Below are positions 25,762-34,609 of a stretch of DNA of 64,000 bases, piece by piece. This DNA comes from Zeimonas sp032027205 (lineage in GTDB: Bacteria; Pseudomonadota; Gammaproteobacteria; Burkholderiales; Burkholderiaceae_E). Under the pieces are notes generated by a model. The model ran no database searches and was not told where the DNA came from. It was given only the letters and a program-made list of their open reading frames with translations. Position numbers and translations under genes: made by a program. How positions within the stretch are numbered: position 1 is the first letter of the stretch; each line of letters opens with the position of its first letter. Location of the stretch: the NCBI GenBank assembly GCA_032027205.1, contig JAVSMN010000001.1:3537418-3601417 (forward strand), given 5' to 3'.

Positions 25762-26649
25762 TCAGTGATCGGTGCCGCTGCGCGAGCGTAGCCTCGTGCG
25801 GCGCGTAGCCGACGCCTGTCGCAAGGCGTTTCGCAGCGCGACCACGGCGTCGCAGATGCCGGCGCGCTGGCGCAGCAGCACCGACGTGGCGCCCAGCGCC
25901 GGCAACCCCCGCGCAGCGCAGCGGTCGAGCGCGTGTGCGCGACCGACGTCGGCCGGCAGCGCGACGATGCCCAGTCCACGGCGCGCGGCCTCGATGCACA
26001 TCGCGAGGCTGGGCGCTTCGAATACGACGCGATGGGGAGCCGCGCTGCCGGCGAGCGCCGCCTCGCTGCGCCTGCGCAGCGATCCGCCGCGCGGTGGCGC
26101 GATCACCGGCCACGGCGCACCTTCGGCGGCCGGAATCGCTCGCCCGAACCACAACAGCCGCTCGCGCGAGACGACGGTCGCGCCGCTGTCGCCGGCATCG
26201 GCGTGTTCCAGCAGCAGGTCGAAGCGGCCCTGCGCGAATCCGTCGCGCAGGGCTTCGCCGTCGTCGATACGCAACTGCAGCTCGACCTGCGGCCACGCGT
26301 GCGCGAAATCGCGCACTGTCTCGATCAGGCCCAGGCCGAGCGCGACCGACTCGTCGGCGCCCAGGCGCACTTCGCCCGCCAGCGCCGGCGCGTCCATCCG
26401 CGTGAGGACGATCGCCTGCAGCCGCAGCAGCTCGCGCGCGATCGGCATCAGGCGCAGCGCGGTTTCCGTCGGCTCGACCGAGCGCGTGGTGCGCTCGAGC
26501 AGCGTCGCACCGACCAGCTTCTCCAGTCGCCGGATCTGCAGGCTCACCGCCGGCTGCGTGGTGCCGAGCTCGCGCGCAGCGCGCGAGAAGTTGCGCGTGT
26601 CGACGACCGCGAGCAGCGCGCGCAGCAGCGAGGCGGGCAGATCCTTCAT
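25762..26649 (-). CDS. LysR-family transcriptional regulator
   Basis: The 295-residue protein begins with the LysR winged helix-turn-helix (LLRALLAVVDTRNFSRAARE, then LGTTQPAVSLQIRRLEKLVG). An effector domain follows, with LRLGADESVALGLGLIETV-like first lobe and a second lobe to about residue 270. It has an Arg-rich tail. The ATG at 26649 is followed directly by the HTH; an upstream GTG would add six residues. It lies 14 bp after mnmC on the same strand and is convergent with the sulfatase gene. Its target cannot be deduced; LysR genes often control a divergent neighbour, and there is none here. Confidence 0.85.
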   Translation of the reverse strand: MKDLPASLLRALLAVVDTRNFSRAARELGTTQPAVSLQIRRLEKLVGATLLERTTRSVEPTETALRLMPIARELLRLQAIVLTRMDAPALAGEVRLGADESVALGLGLIETVRDFAHAWPQVELQLRIDDGEALRDGFAQGRFDLLLEHADAGDSGATVVSRERLLWFGRAIPAAEGAPWPVIAPPRGGSLRRRSEAALAGSAAPHRVVFEAPSLAMCIEAARRGLGIVALPADVGRAHALDRCAARGLPALGATSVLLRQRAGICDAVVALRNALRQASATRRTRLRSRSGTDH

Positions 26650-26663
26650 GTGTCGGTCGTCCT

Positions 26664-28619
26664 TCACCGTTCCTTTCCCCTGCGCAGTTTCCTGCGCAGC
26701 ATTCGCGCCGGATCGATCGCTCCCAGCAGATCCGCCTCGATCGGCGCCGGCGAGCCGTCGGCCAGCGCCGGCAGGCAGCGCGCTGCCAGGCACGCCCACA
26801 GCACGCCCCTCGCGCCGAAGCCGAAGGCGCCGTACATCCCCGGCGCGCGCGGCAGCGGCCGGCGTGCGTCGCGTACGAGGCGCTCGGCGTCCATCGCTGC
26901 ACTCGCTTCGTCGGGCATCGCGCCGATCGAGGCGATCCGATCGGCGCTCGCCCAGCGTACGCCCACCGACGCGCTGCGCGCGGCACGAATCCAGTCGTCC
27001 GCCCGGGCGTGCGCCGACGACGGCGCAGCGAGCATGCGAGCGAGCCGTCGCAGGTTGCTGACGTCGGCCTGCATCGAGAACTCGGCGCAGTCGCCGGCTT
27101 CGAAGGTCGCACCGACGAGAATCCTCTCGCCCGCGGGCGCCGCCCAGGCGAGTCCGCTCACCGCGCGGCGCAGCCCCGGCAGGCATGCACGCGGCAGCCA
27201 TGTGCTCTGCCCGTGCATCGCGCGCATCGCGATCGACGACACCGCGCCGAGTCGCGTGGCGTCCGCGGCGTTGGCGAGCACGACGATTGCCGCCTGCGCG
27301 AGCCGGCCGCCGTCGGCGCCGAACGCGTGCCAGCCGAGATCGTCGTGCTCGAGGCGCGCGACGCGCGCGCCGGTGCGCAGCGTGATCGACTCCGATGCGA
27401 GCCAGCGCCGCACCAGTGCGTGCGGATCTTCCACGTGCGCGCCGGGCAGCCACAGCGCGCCGCGCGGCAGCGCGACGCCGGCGAGCTCGCTCGCTTCGCC
27501 GTCGTCCACGTGCCTCGCGAAGTCGACGGGAAAGCCGAGCGCCGCCAGCATCGCGATTCTCTTCTCCGACTGCTCGTCGTCGGCGTCGAGCACGAGCTTG
27601 CCGTCCGGCGGCGGCGTCGCCGCGTCGGCCAGCGAGTCGCGGGCCGATAGTCCGGCGCGCGTCAGGCGGGCCAGCACGTTGTCGTCGATCGACAGGTGCA
27701 GATGGTCGGCGGCCAGCGGCTGGCCCGAACCACCGCTGGCCGGCAGCGCCTGCGCCTCTACGACCTGTACGTTCCAGCCGCGACGCGCGAAGCCGGCGGC
27801 CGTTGCCGCTCCGGCCAGCCCGGCGCCGACGACGAGCACGTCGTTCGACGGCCATTGCGGCGGCGCGGGCGGGGCGGGGAAGCCTCGCCAACGCGGCGCA
27901 TAGCGGCCGCGCAGCCGATGCCGCTTGCCGGCGTGGCCGCCGACGCGCTCGACCTCGAAGCCGGCCGCGGCGAGCGCGTCGCGCACCGCCGAAGCGGCCG
28001 TCCACGTCGCGAAAGGCGCGCCGGGGCGCGCGATGCGGGCGATCGCGCGCATCGTCGCTTCGTCCCACATCGCCGGGTTGCGGGCCGGCGCGAAGCCGTC
28101 GAGGAAGATCGCGTCGGCCGCCATCTGCAGCTTCGCGACCATGCGGGATGCGTCGCCCAGGCACAGGTGAAGCACGACGCTCGCGCCTTCGAACTCGATT
28201 GCGTGCATCCCCGGCAGCGCGAGCGGCCAGCGCGCGCGCAGCCGCGCGGCGTCGGCGAGGTCCGCGCCGAGCGCTTCGTGCATCCGCGCGAGGTCTTCGC
28301 GCGTGAGCGGATGCGCCTCGATCGAAACGAAGTGCAGGCGCAGCCCGGCCGGGGCGGCGTCGCGCCAGGCCGCGAGCGTCTCGAGAAAATTGATGCCCGC
28401 GCCGAAGCCGAGCTCGAGCACTGCGAAGGGCCGTGCAATGCGCGCTTCGGGGCGATGCAGCGCACGCCAGCGCTGCGGCAGCTCGCACCCCTCGACGAAC
28501 ACTTCGCGCGCCTCTGCGCGCGCGCCGCTGCGGCTGCGGAAGACGTCGCCATAGCGCGCGCTGATGGGCGCGCCGCTTTCATCGAAGACGATCGGCGGGT
28601 GCGGTTCGATCGGATGCAT
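26664..28619 (-). CDS. mnmC: Bifunctional tRNA wobble-uridine enzyme MnmC
   Basis: It completes 5-methylaminomethyl-2-thiouridine at position 34 of certain tRNAs. The 651 residues hold both activities. The N-terminal methyltransferase has VLELGFGAGINFLETLAAW (SAM site) and AIFLDGFAPARNPAMWDE. The C-terminal FAD oxidoreductase, from about residue 265, has VLVVGAGLAGAATAAGFARRG (dinucleotide fold) and YGAFGFGARGVLWACLAARC near the end. Length is close to the E. coli protein (about 668). It is divergent from the SPW-repeat gene. Confidence 0.93.
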   Translation of the reverse strand: MHPIEPHPPIVFDESGAPISARYGDVFRSRSGARAEAREVFVEGCELPQRWRALHRPEARIARPFAVLELGFGAGINFLETLAAWRDAAPAGLRLHFVSIEAHPLTREDLARMHEALGADLADAARLRARWPLALPGMHAIEFEGASVVLHLCLGDASRMVAKLQMAADAIFLDGFAPARNPAMWDEATMRAIARIARPGAPFATWTAASAVRDALAAAGFEVERVGGHAGKRHRLRGRYAPRWRGFPAPPAPPQWPSNDVLVVGAGLAGAATAAGFARRGWNVQVVEAQALPASGGSGQPLAADHLHLSIDDNVLARLTRAGLSARDSLADAATPPPDGKLVLDADDEQSEKRIAMLAALGFPVDFARHVDDGEASELAGVALPRGALWLPGAHVEDPHALVRRWLASESITLRTGARVARLEHDDLGWHAFGADGGRLAQAAIVVLANAADATRLGAVSSIAMRAMHGQSTWLPRACLPGLRRAVSGLAWAAPAGERILVGATFEAGDCAEFSMQADVSNLRRLARMLAAPSSAHARADDWIRAARSASVGVRWASADRIASIGAMPDEASAAMDAERLVRDARRPLPRAPGMYGAFGFGARGVLWACLAARCLPALADGSPAPIEADLLGAIDPARMLRRKLRRGKER

Positions 28620-28722
28620 CGGCAGTGTTGCGCCTGTCCTCGTCCGCGTCGAGGCGGTCGCTCGGCGGCGCGACCGCCATGGTAATGTGCATCACTGCTT
28701 CGGGAGCCGCGGGACGAGTTCG

Positions 28723-29085
28723 ATGATCAGGGCGCACTGGCAGGACCGGATCGAGGTGGCCCTCGGGCTGTGGCTGGTCGCGTCTCCTTTCGTGCTCGGG
28801 CTGCAAGGCACCCAATCGGCCGCGTGGTCGGCGATGGTCGCCGGCGTGGCGATCGTCACTTTCGCGGTCGACGCCTTCTACTACCCCGAGATCATCGAGG
28901 AGTGGGGCAACCTCGCGATCGGGCTGCTGTTGCTGGCGTCGCCCTGGCTGCTCGGCTATGCGCCGGTGCGCATCGCGACGATCAACGCCGTGGTCTGCGG
29001 CGTGGCGATCGCCGCGCTTTCATTCTCCACCGTGGGCGACATCCGGCGCGAGCGTCGCGCGCGCGCGCTGCGCGGCGGATCCTGA
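28723..29085 (+). CDS. SPW-repeat integral membrane protein
   Basis: A small 120-residue membrane protein with four helices in two similar halves. Each half carries the SPW-type motif: WLVASPFVLGLQG in the first and LLLASPWLLGYAP in the second. The duplicated pattern is the definition of the SPW family; its function is unknown. It ends 14 bp before the next gene on the same strand, so it is probably the first gene of a three-gene unit with the transporter and the DUF3108 protein. Confidence 0.8.
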   Translation: MIRAHWQDRIEVALGLWLVASPFVLGLQGTQSAAWSAMVAGVAIVTFAVDAFYYPEIIEEWGNLAIGLLLLASPWLLGYAPVRIATINAVVCGVAIAALSFSTVGDIRRERRARALRGGS

Positions 29086-29099
29086 CGCGCCACTTGTCG

Positions 29100-30764
29100 A
29101 TGCACGCCCCGCGTTCGACGCCGCGCGGCGCGCCGGCGTCCGGCGCGCGCATCGGCGCCTGGTTCGACCGCAATGTGTTCGCGCTCGCGCGCGACATGCG
29201 CGTGTCGTACCTGCCGCCGTTGATGGTGTACGTGGCCGCCGGCATCTCGGGCCTGACGGCAATCGTCGGCACTTTCTTCGTCAAGGAGTATCTCGGCCTG
29301 TCGGCCGAGTTCCTCGCCGCGCTCGGTTTCTGGGCGGGATTGCCGTGGGCGCTGAAGATGCCGCTCGGCCATCTCGTCGACCTGATCTGGCGCCACAAGG
29401 CTGCGCTCGTCTGGCTCGGCGCCTCGCTGATCGCCGCCAGCCTGTTCGTGATGATCGGCCTGCTGGCGGACCCGGATCGCATGCGCGCGATCATGTCGGC
29501 CGAGTCGTGGTACGTGCTCGCCGCGCTGCTGGCGCCGATCGGCTACGTGACGCAGGACGTCGTCGCCGACGCGATGACGGTCGAGGCGGTGCCGCGCTTC
29601 GACGAGCGCGGCGAACCGCTCCCCGAGGAACGCGTGCGCGCGATGCACACGACGATGCAGACGCTCGGGCGCGTGGCGATCATCGGCGGCTCGGTGCTGG
29701 TCGCGCTCGCCAACGTGTTCCTGCTGCGCGACGCGAATCTGCTTCCCGAAGCGCAGAAGATCGACGTATACGTGCGCGTGTACGTCTACGCGCTGATCAT
29801 TCCCGTCGTGTCGGTGGCCGGCGTGCTGTTCGCGTCGTGGCTGCGGCGCCGCGATGCCGGTCGGCTGCGCCGGCAGGGCGTGACGAAGGACGAGATCCGT
29901 CGGCGCCTGGACGTGCACAGCGAACGCCCGCCGGTGAACTGGTGGGTGCTCGGCGGCGGGCTCGCCTTCGCCGTGCTGTCGCTCGGCGTCGGACTGGGCA
30001 ACGTGCCGGCGGCGGAGGAGATCGTCTTTGCCGTCTCGATGACGATCGTCGTCACGCTGATGGTGCGGCTCACCCGCGACCTGGCGCCCACCGCGCGCGA
30101 GACGCTGCTCGGCACCGCGCTCGTCATCTTCGTGTTCCGCGCGCTGCCCACGCCGGGCGCCGGACAGACCTGGTGGATGATCGACGCGCTCGGCTTCGAC
30201 CAGCAGTTCCTGTCGGTGCTCGCCGTGATCGGCAGCGTGCTGACGCTGGCGGGCCTGTTCGTCTTTCGCCGCTTCATGGCCGAGCGCTCGATCTACTACA
30301 TCGTCGGCGTTCTGACGATCGTCGCCACGCTGCTGGCGGCACCGATCGTCGGCATGTTCTACGGGCTTCACCAGTGGACGGCGGCGCACACCGGCGGCGT
30401 CGTCGATGCGCGCTTCATCGCGCTCGTCGACACCGCGATCGAATCGCCGCTCGGACAGATCGCGATGGTGCCGATGCTCGCGTGGATCGCCAATTCGGCG
30501 CCCGCGCAGTTGAAGGCGACGTACTTCGCCGTGATGGCCTCGTTCACCAATCTCGCGCTGTCGGCCTCGCAGCTGTTCACCAAGTACCTGAACGACCTGT
30601 TCCTCGTCACGCGCGAGGTGCGCGATCCGGTCAGCGGCGCAGTGAAGGTGCCGGCCGACTACAGCCAGCTCGGCGAACTGATGATCGTCGTCGTCGCGAT
30701 CGGCTTCCTGGTTCCGATGGTGACGATCGTGTTGGCGCGCATCGCGCGCCTGCGCAGCGCATGA
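29100..30764 (+). CDS. MFS/BT1-like membrane transporter
   Basis: A 554-residue polytopic protein with about twelve to fourteen hydrophobic helices. The segment FWAGLPWALKMPLGHLVDLI and the later YVTQDVVADAMTVEAV resemble conserved places in the folate-biopterin (BT1) branch of the major facilitator superfamily, where a P-W-x-x-K helix and a DVxxDA motif occur. Two soluble loops (about residues 255-280 and near the C-terminus) are larger than usual. The stop overlaps the following ATG (ATGA). Transported substrate is not predictable; the BT1 link is by motif memory and deserves a profile search. Confidence 0.65.
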   Translation: MHAPRSTPRGAPASGARIGAWFDRNVFALARDMRVSYLPPLMVYVAAGISGLTAIVGTFFVKEYLGLSAEFLAALGFWAGLPWALKMPLGHLVDLIWRHKAALVWLGASLIAASLFVMIGLLADPDRMRAIMSAESWYVLAALLAPIGYVTQDVVADAMTVEAVPRFDERGEPLPEERVRAMHTTMQTLGRVAIIGGSVLVALANVFLLRDANLLPEAQKIDVYVRVYVYALIIPVVSVAGVLFASWLRRRDAGRLRRQGVTKDEIRRRLDVHSERPPVNWWVLGGGLAFAVLSLGVGLGNVPAAEEIVFAVSMTIVVTLMVRLTRDLAPTARETLLGTALVIFVFRALPTPGAGQTWWMIDALGFDQQFLSVLAVIGSVLTLAGLFVFRRFMAERSIYYIVGVLTIVATLLAAPIVGMFYGLHQWTAAHTGGVVDARFIALVDTAIESPLGQIAMVPMLAWIANSAPAQLKATYFAVMASFTNLALSASQLFTKYLNDLFLVTREVRDPVSGAVKVPADYSQLGELMIVVVAIGFLVPMVTIVLARIARLRSA

Positions 30765-31966
30765 GGGTGCGGCGCTCGCGGTTGCGGGCAGGGGCGGTGG
30801 TGTTCGTGTTGCTCTCGATGGCGATGCATGCGGCGGTCTGGAACGCCGCGCGTCGCGCGACGCCGTCACCGCATGCCGAGCCGCCCGAACCGGCCGTGGT
30901 GCGGCTCGTTGCTCTCGCGAGCCCGCCGCCAGCATCCGCGGCGACGCCGGCCTCGACGATCCGCGCGCCGGCAAGCACGGCGAAGCCTTCGCGCGCCAGG
31001 CCGCCCGAGCGCGCGCCGAAGCGCCGTGCGCGGCCCGCTGCAGCCGCCGCGTCCAGCGCGCCGTCGGCGGTGCGAGCGGTCACGCCGGATCCCGCCGCCT
31101 GGCGCCACCCGGTCGTGCTGCCCGAATTCGACGACTCGATCGACGCGGAGCTCGCGTTCGCGGCTGCGCGGCGCGAGGCACCGGAAGCGACGGTCGAGCG
31201 CTCCGGCGAGGATGCGTCGCCGGCAGGAGGCGACGACGTCGCGACGGTCGCGATGCCCGTGGCGCAAGAAGCGCAGGCGGCGTCGCCCAGGCCGCTGCAC
31301 GTCACGCCTGCCACCGGCAGCGTGCGCTATCGCGTGCATTACGGCGACCCGGCCGACGGCAACGTCGTCGCGATGCTCGAGCAACGCTACGAGTTCGACG
31401 ACCGTCGCTATCGCCTGCACAGCGAGGGACGCGCCACCGGCGTCGTCTCGTGGTTCTATCGCGGCACCCTGATGCAGGAAAGCAGCGGCCGCGTGTCGGC
31501 GTCCGGACTGCAGCCCGAGCGCTACCGCGAGCGACGCGGCGAGCGCAGCGAAAAGGAAGCGGTGCTCGACGCCGATGCCGAACGCGTGCGTTTCGCCTCC
31601 GGCGCCGAGGCGGCACTGCCGCCAGGCGTCCAGGACCGCCTGTCGGTGTTTGTGCAGCTCGGCCTCCTTGTGCAGGCGGACCCGGTCCGCTTCGCCCCCG
31701 GCGCCGTCGTCGAGTTTCCGATGCTCGCGAATTCGCGCATCGAAGCCACATCGTTCCGCGTGCTCGGAAAAGAGATCGTTGCCGCCGGCGAGATCGCCGC
31801 GGCCGCGCTGCATCTGCGCCGCGATCCGCTCGACGCCGAGGAGCCGACGATCGACCTGTGGCTCGCGCTCGAACCGCGCCTGCTGCCATTGCCGCTACGC
31901 GTGCGCATCACCGAATCGAGCGGACGCGCGCTCGACCAGATCGTCGTCCTGGACGACGCCCGCTGA
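30761..31966 (+). CDS. DUF3108 exported protein
   Basis: The protein of 401 residues has an N-terminal signal anchor (Arg-rich start, AGAVVFVLLSMAMHAAV) and then about 120 residues of low complexity rich in Ala, Pro, Arg and Ser. The C-terminal part begins near SVRYRVHYGDPADGN with repeated beta strands (YRLHSEGRATGVVSWFYRG, LQPERYRERRGER), the pattern of DUF3108. The family is periplasmic and its role is unknown. Coupling by ATGA overlap to the transporter gene suggests that the two proteins work together. Confidence 0.75.
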   Translation: MRVRRSRLRAGAVVFVLLSMAMHAAVWNAARRATPSPHAEPPEPAVVRLVALASPPPASAATPASTIRAPASTAKPSRARPPERAPKRRARPAAAAASSAPSAVRAVTPDPAAWRHPVVLPEFDDSIDAELAFAAARREAPEATVERSGEDASPAGGDDVATVAMPVAQEAQAASPRPLHVTPATGSVRYRVHYGDPADGNVVAMLEQRYEFDDRRYRLHSEGRATGVVSWFYRGTLMQESSGRVSASGLQPERYRERRGERSEKEAVLDADAERVRFASGAEAALPPGVQDRLSVFVQLGLLVQADPVRFAPGAVVEFPMLANSRIEATSFRVLGKEIVAAGEIAAAALHLRRDPLDAEEPTIDLWLALEPRLLPLPLRVRITESSGRALDQIVVLDDAR

Positions 31967-32003
31967 ACGCCCGAGCTTCGCGCAACGCGCCACGCCGCTG
32001 AGT

Positions 32004-32020
32004 TATCCTCGTTGCCCATG
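32004..32020 (+). promoter_or_regulatory. -10-like element almost touching a start codon (possible leaderless start)
   Basis: TATCCT at 32004-32009 ends 8 bp before the aminotransferase ATG at 32018, and there is no ribosome binding site between. If used, transcription would begin about at the ATG. The -35 region is poor, so this is tentative. Confidence 0.3.
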
Positions 32021-33352
32021 ACACACGTCCTGCACCGCACGCTGAACCGCAGGTTCCCGGTCGCCGTCGGCGGAGAGGGAACGACGCTCATCGACGCCGA
32101 CGGCAAACGCTATCTCGACGCGTCCGGCGGCGCGGCCGTCTCGTGCCTGGGGCACGGACATTCCGACGTGCGCGCCGCGATGCACGAGCAGATCGACCGG
32201 CTCGCCTACGCGCACACCAGCTTCTTCACCACCGAGGTCGCCGAGACGCTCGCCGACGTGCTCGTCGAGGACGCGCCCGAGGGCATCGGGCACGTGTATT
32301 TCGTCTCGGGCGGGTCGGAAGCAGTCGAGGCCGCGCTGAAGATGGCGCGACAGTACTTCGTCGAGATTGGCCAGCCGCAACGAACGCACTTCATCGCGCG
32401 CCGACAGAGCTACCACGGCAACACGCTCGGCGCGCTCGCCGTCGGCGGCAACGAGTGGCGCCGTCGCCAGTTCGCGCCGCTTCTGGTGGACGTCGCGCAC
32501 GTTTCGCCGTGCTACGAGTACCGCGATCGCCGAGTCGGCGAGAGCGCGGAGGACTACGGCCGACGACTCGTCGACGAGCTCTCGCAGTGCATCGACGCGC
32601 TCGGCGGCGAGAACGTCATCGCTTTCGTCGCCGAGACCGTCGGCGGGGCGACCGCCGGCGCGCTCGAGCCGGTACCCGGCTACTTCCGCGGCGTCCGAGA
32701 ACTGTGCGACCGCCACGGCATCCTGCTGATCCTCGACGAGGTCATGTGCGGCATGGGCCGCACCGGCACGCTGCACGCGTGCGAGCAGGAGGGCATCGCG
32801 CCCGACCTGATGACGATCGCCAAGGGGTTGGGCGGGGGCTACCAGCCGATCGGGGCCGTGCTCGTGCAATCGCGCATCGTCGACGCCTTCTCGCGCGGCA
32901 GCGGCTTCTTTCAGCACGGCCACACGTACCTGGGCCACGCGGTGGCCTGCGCGGCGGCGCTCGCCGTGCAGCGTGTGATCCGGCGCGACGGGCTGCTGGC
33001 CGCCTGCCGCAGCAGCGGCGAGGCGCTCGAGGCACGATTGCGCGCGCGCTTCGGCGCGCACCCGCACGTCGGCGATATTCGCGGCCGCGGCCTGTTCCGC
33101 GCGATCGAGCTCGTGGCCGACCGAGGAACGAAGGAGAGCTTCGATCCCGCGCGCAAGCTGCACGCGCGCATCAAGCAGGACGCGATGTCGCGCGGCGTGC
33201 TCGTCTATCCGATGGGCGGGACGATCGACGGCCAACGCGGCGATCACGTGCTGCTCGCGCCGCCATTTACCGTGTCGCTCGCCGAGCTCGATGCGATCGT
33301 CGAACGGCTCGGCGACGCGGTCGACGCGTCGATCGCCTCCTCGCGCGGCTGA
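32018..33352 (+). CDS. Class III pyridoxal-phosphate aminotransferase
   Basis: A 444-residue fold-type I enzyme of the omega-aminotransferase group. It shows FVSGGSEAVEAALKMARQY (phosphate-binding loop), RRQSYHGNTLGALAVGGN, LILDEVMCGMGRTG (Asp binding the pyridine N) and LMTIAKGLGGGYQPIGAVLV, whose Lys forms the Schiff base. The class transfers amino groups from omega-amines or amino acids such as GABA, ornithine or beta-alanine. Substrate is not determined by these motifs. An in-frame TTG at 32012 is the alternative start. The next gene unit encodes a TAXI-TRAP receptor, with its own promoter, so a functional link is only possible. Confidence 0.85.
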   Translation: MTHVLHRTLNRRFPVAVGGEGTTLIDADGKRYLDASGGAAVSCLGHGHSDVRAAMHEQIDRLAYAHTSFFTTEVAETLADVLVEDAPEGIGHVYFVSGGSEAVEAALKMARQYFVEIGQPQRTHFIARRQSYHGNTLGALAVGGNEWRRRQFAPLLVDVAHVSPCYEYRDRRVGESAEDYGRRLVDELSQCIDALGGENVIAFVAETVGGATAGALEPVPGYFRGVRELCDRHGILLILDEVMCGMGRTGTLHACEQEGIAPDLMTIAKGLGGGYQPIGAVLVQSRIVDAFSRGSGFFQHGHTYLGHAVACAAALAVQRVIRRDGLLAACRSSGEALEARLRARFGAHPHVGDIRGRGLFRAIELVADRGTKESFDPARKLHARIKQDAMSRGVLVYPMGGTIDGQRGDHVLLAPPFTVSLAELDAIVERLGDAVDASIASSRG

Positions 33353-33406
33353 CTGCGCGGACTGGCTGCGCGGCTGATCGCCGCCGGCCGGCGAGTTTCC
33401 CCGGGG

Positions 33407-33434
33407 TTGCCGCCGAAGCTCGAATCGGCATAAT
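33407..33434 (+). promoter_or_regulatory. Sigma70-type promoter for the TAXI-TRAP unit
   Basis: TTGCCG (33407-33412), a 16-bp spacer and CATAAT (33429-33434) lie 41 bp upstream of the receptor ATG. Both boxes are close to consensus for this GC-rich DNA. Confidence 0.5.
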
Positions 33435-33474
33435 GGCCCGCGCTTTTCCCCATCCCGAACCGGAGACGCACCGC

Positions 33475-34461
33475 ATGCGCAAATCCCCGAAGCTCCTTCG
33501 CCTGGCGGCGTTTTCCGTCGCCGCCTTGACGGCCGCCGCCTTCCAGACGCCGGTCGCCGCCCAGCAGAAGTTCGTCACGATCGGCACCGGCGGCGTCACC
33601 GGCGTCTACTACGCCGCGGGCGGCGCGATCTGCCGTCTCGTGAACAAGGACCGCGCAAAGCACAACATCCGCTGCTCGGTGGAGTCCACCGGCGGCTCGG
33701 TGTTCAACGTGAACACGATCAAGGCGGGCGAGCTCGACTTCGGCTTCGCGCAGTCCGACGTGCAGTACAACGGGCTGAAGGGCGTCGGCCAGTTCAAGGA
33801 TGCCGGGCCTTATCAGGACCTGCGGGCGGTGTTCTCGGTGCACCCGGAACCGTTCACCGTCGTCGCGCGCAAGGAGGCCAACGTCAAGAGCTTCGCCGAC
33901 TTCAAGGGCAAGCGCTTCAACGTCGGCAACCCCGGTTCGGGCACGCGCGCATCGATGGAAGAGCTGCTCGCCGCGATGGGCTGGACGCTGGGCGATTTCG
34001 GCCTGGCCGCCGAGCTGAAGGCCGACGAGCACGGCCCGGCGCTGTGCGACGGCAAGATCGACGGCTTCTTCTACGCAGTCGGCCACCCGTCGGCGAACAT
34101 CCAGGATCCGACCACCACCTGCGGCGCGCAATTGGTCTCGCTCACCGGCGCGGCCATCGACAAGCTGGTGGCGGAGAGGCCGTACTACGCGAAGGCGACG
34201 ATCCCGGCCGGGCTGTACCCGAACAACCCGCAGGCCACCGAAACCTACGGCGTGCTCGCGACGGTCGTCACGTCGTCGAAGACGCCCGCCGACACCGTCT
34301 ACGCGATCGTCAAGGCCGTGTTCGACAACTTCGACGAGTTCAAGAAGCTGCACCCGGCGCTGGCGAGCCTGAAGCCGGAGAACATGGTCAAGGACGGCCT
34401 GTCGGCGCCGCTGCACGAAGGCGCGCAGCGCTACTATCGCGAAAAGGGCTGGATCAAGTGA
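33475..34461 (+). CDS. TAXI-family TRAP periplasmic receptor
   Basis: The 328-residue exported protein has a signal peptide ending near PVAAQQKF. The TAXI fold shows KFVTIGTGGVTGVYYAAGGAI, VESTGGSVFNVNTIKAGELDF, GFAQSDVQYN and FNVGNPGSGTRASMEELL. TAXI receptors feed fused 4TM-12TM TRAP permeases, and such a permease is the next gene. Known family members bind glutamate or other small acids. ATG 33475 is chosen since GGAG precedes it and the signal peptide begins there; ATG 33433 would overlap the promoter. Confidence 0.92.
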   Translation: MRKSPKLLRLAAFSVAALTAAAFQTPVAAQQKFVTIGTGGVTGVYYAAGGAICRLVNKDRAKHNIRCSVESTGGSVFNVNTIKAGELDFGFAQSDVQYNGLKGVGQFKDAGPYQDLRAVFSVHPEPFTVVARKEANVKSFADFKGKRFNVGNPGSGTRASMEELLAAMGWTLGDFGLAAELKADEHGPALCDGKIDGFFYAVGHPSANIQDPTTTCGAQLVSLTGAAIDKLVAERPYYAKATIPAGLYPNNPQATETYGVLATVVTSSKTPADTVYAIVKAVFDNFDEFKKLHPALASLKPENMVKDGLSAPLHEGAQRYYREKGWIK

Positions 34462-34512
34462 TGCGGTGCGCGCCCTTGCCGCAACGGCAGCGGGCGCGCT
34501 TCGAACTGAACG

Positions 34513-34535
34513 GGCGGGCCTCGAGCCCGCCTTTT
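34513..34535 (+). terminator. Terminator-like hairpin between TAXI receptor and permease genes
   Basis: GGCGGGC (34513-34519) pairs exactly with GCCCGCC (34525-34531) over a 5-nt loop and is followed by TTTT. It lies 51 bp after the receptor stop and 74 bp before the permease ATG. It probably lets the receptor be made in excess over the permease. Confidence 0.65.
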
Positions 34536-34609
34536 CGACTGCCGGGCCGACGCGCCCGCCTTTCCGATTTCGCCGACAGCGTTCGCGCGCGAGTCTTCTG
34601 GAGACGCCG

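Noticed and set aside
26664..28619. Two separate genes (methyltransferase and FAD oxidase) instead of one mnmC
   Set aside because: The frame is continuous through the linker, and domain order and length match fused MnmC.
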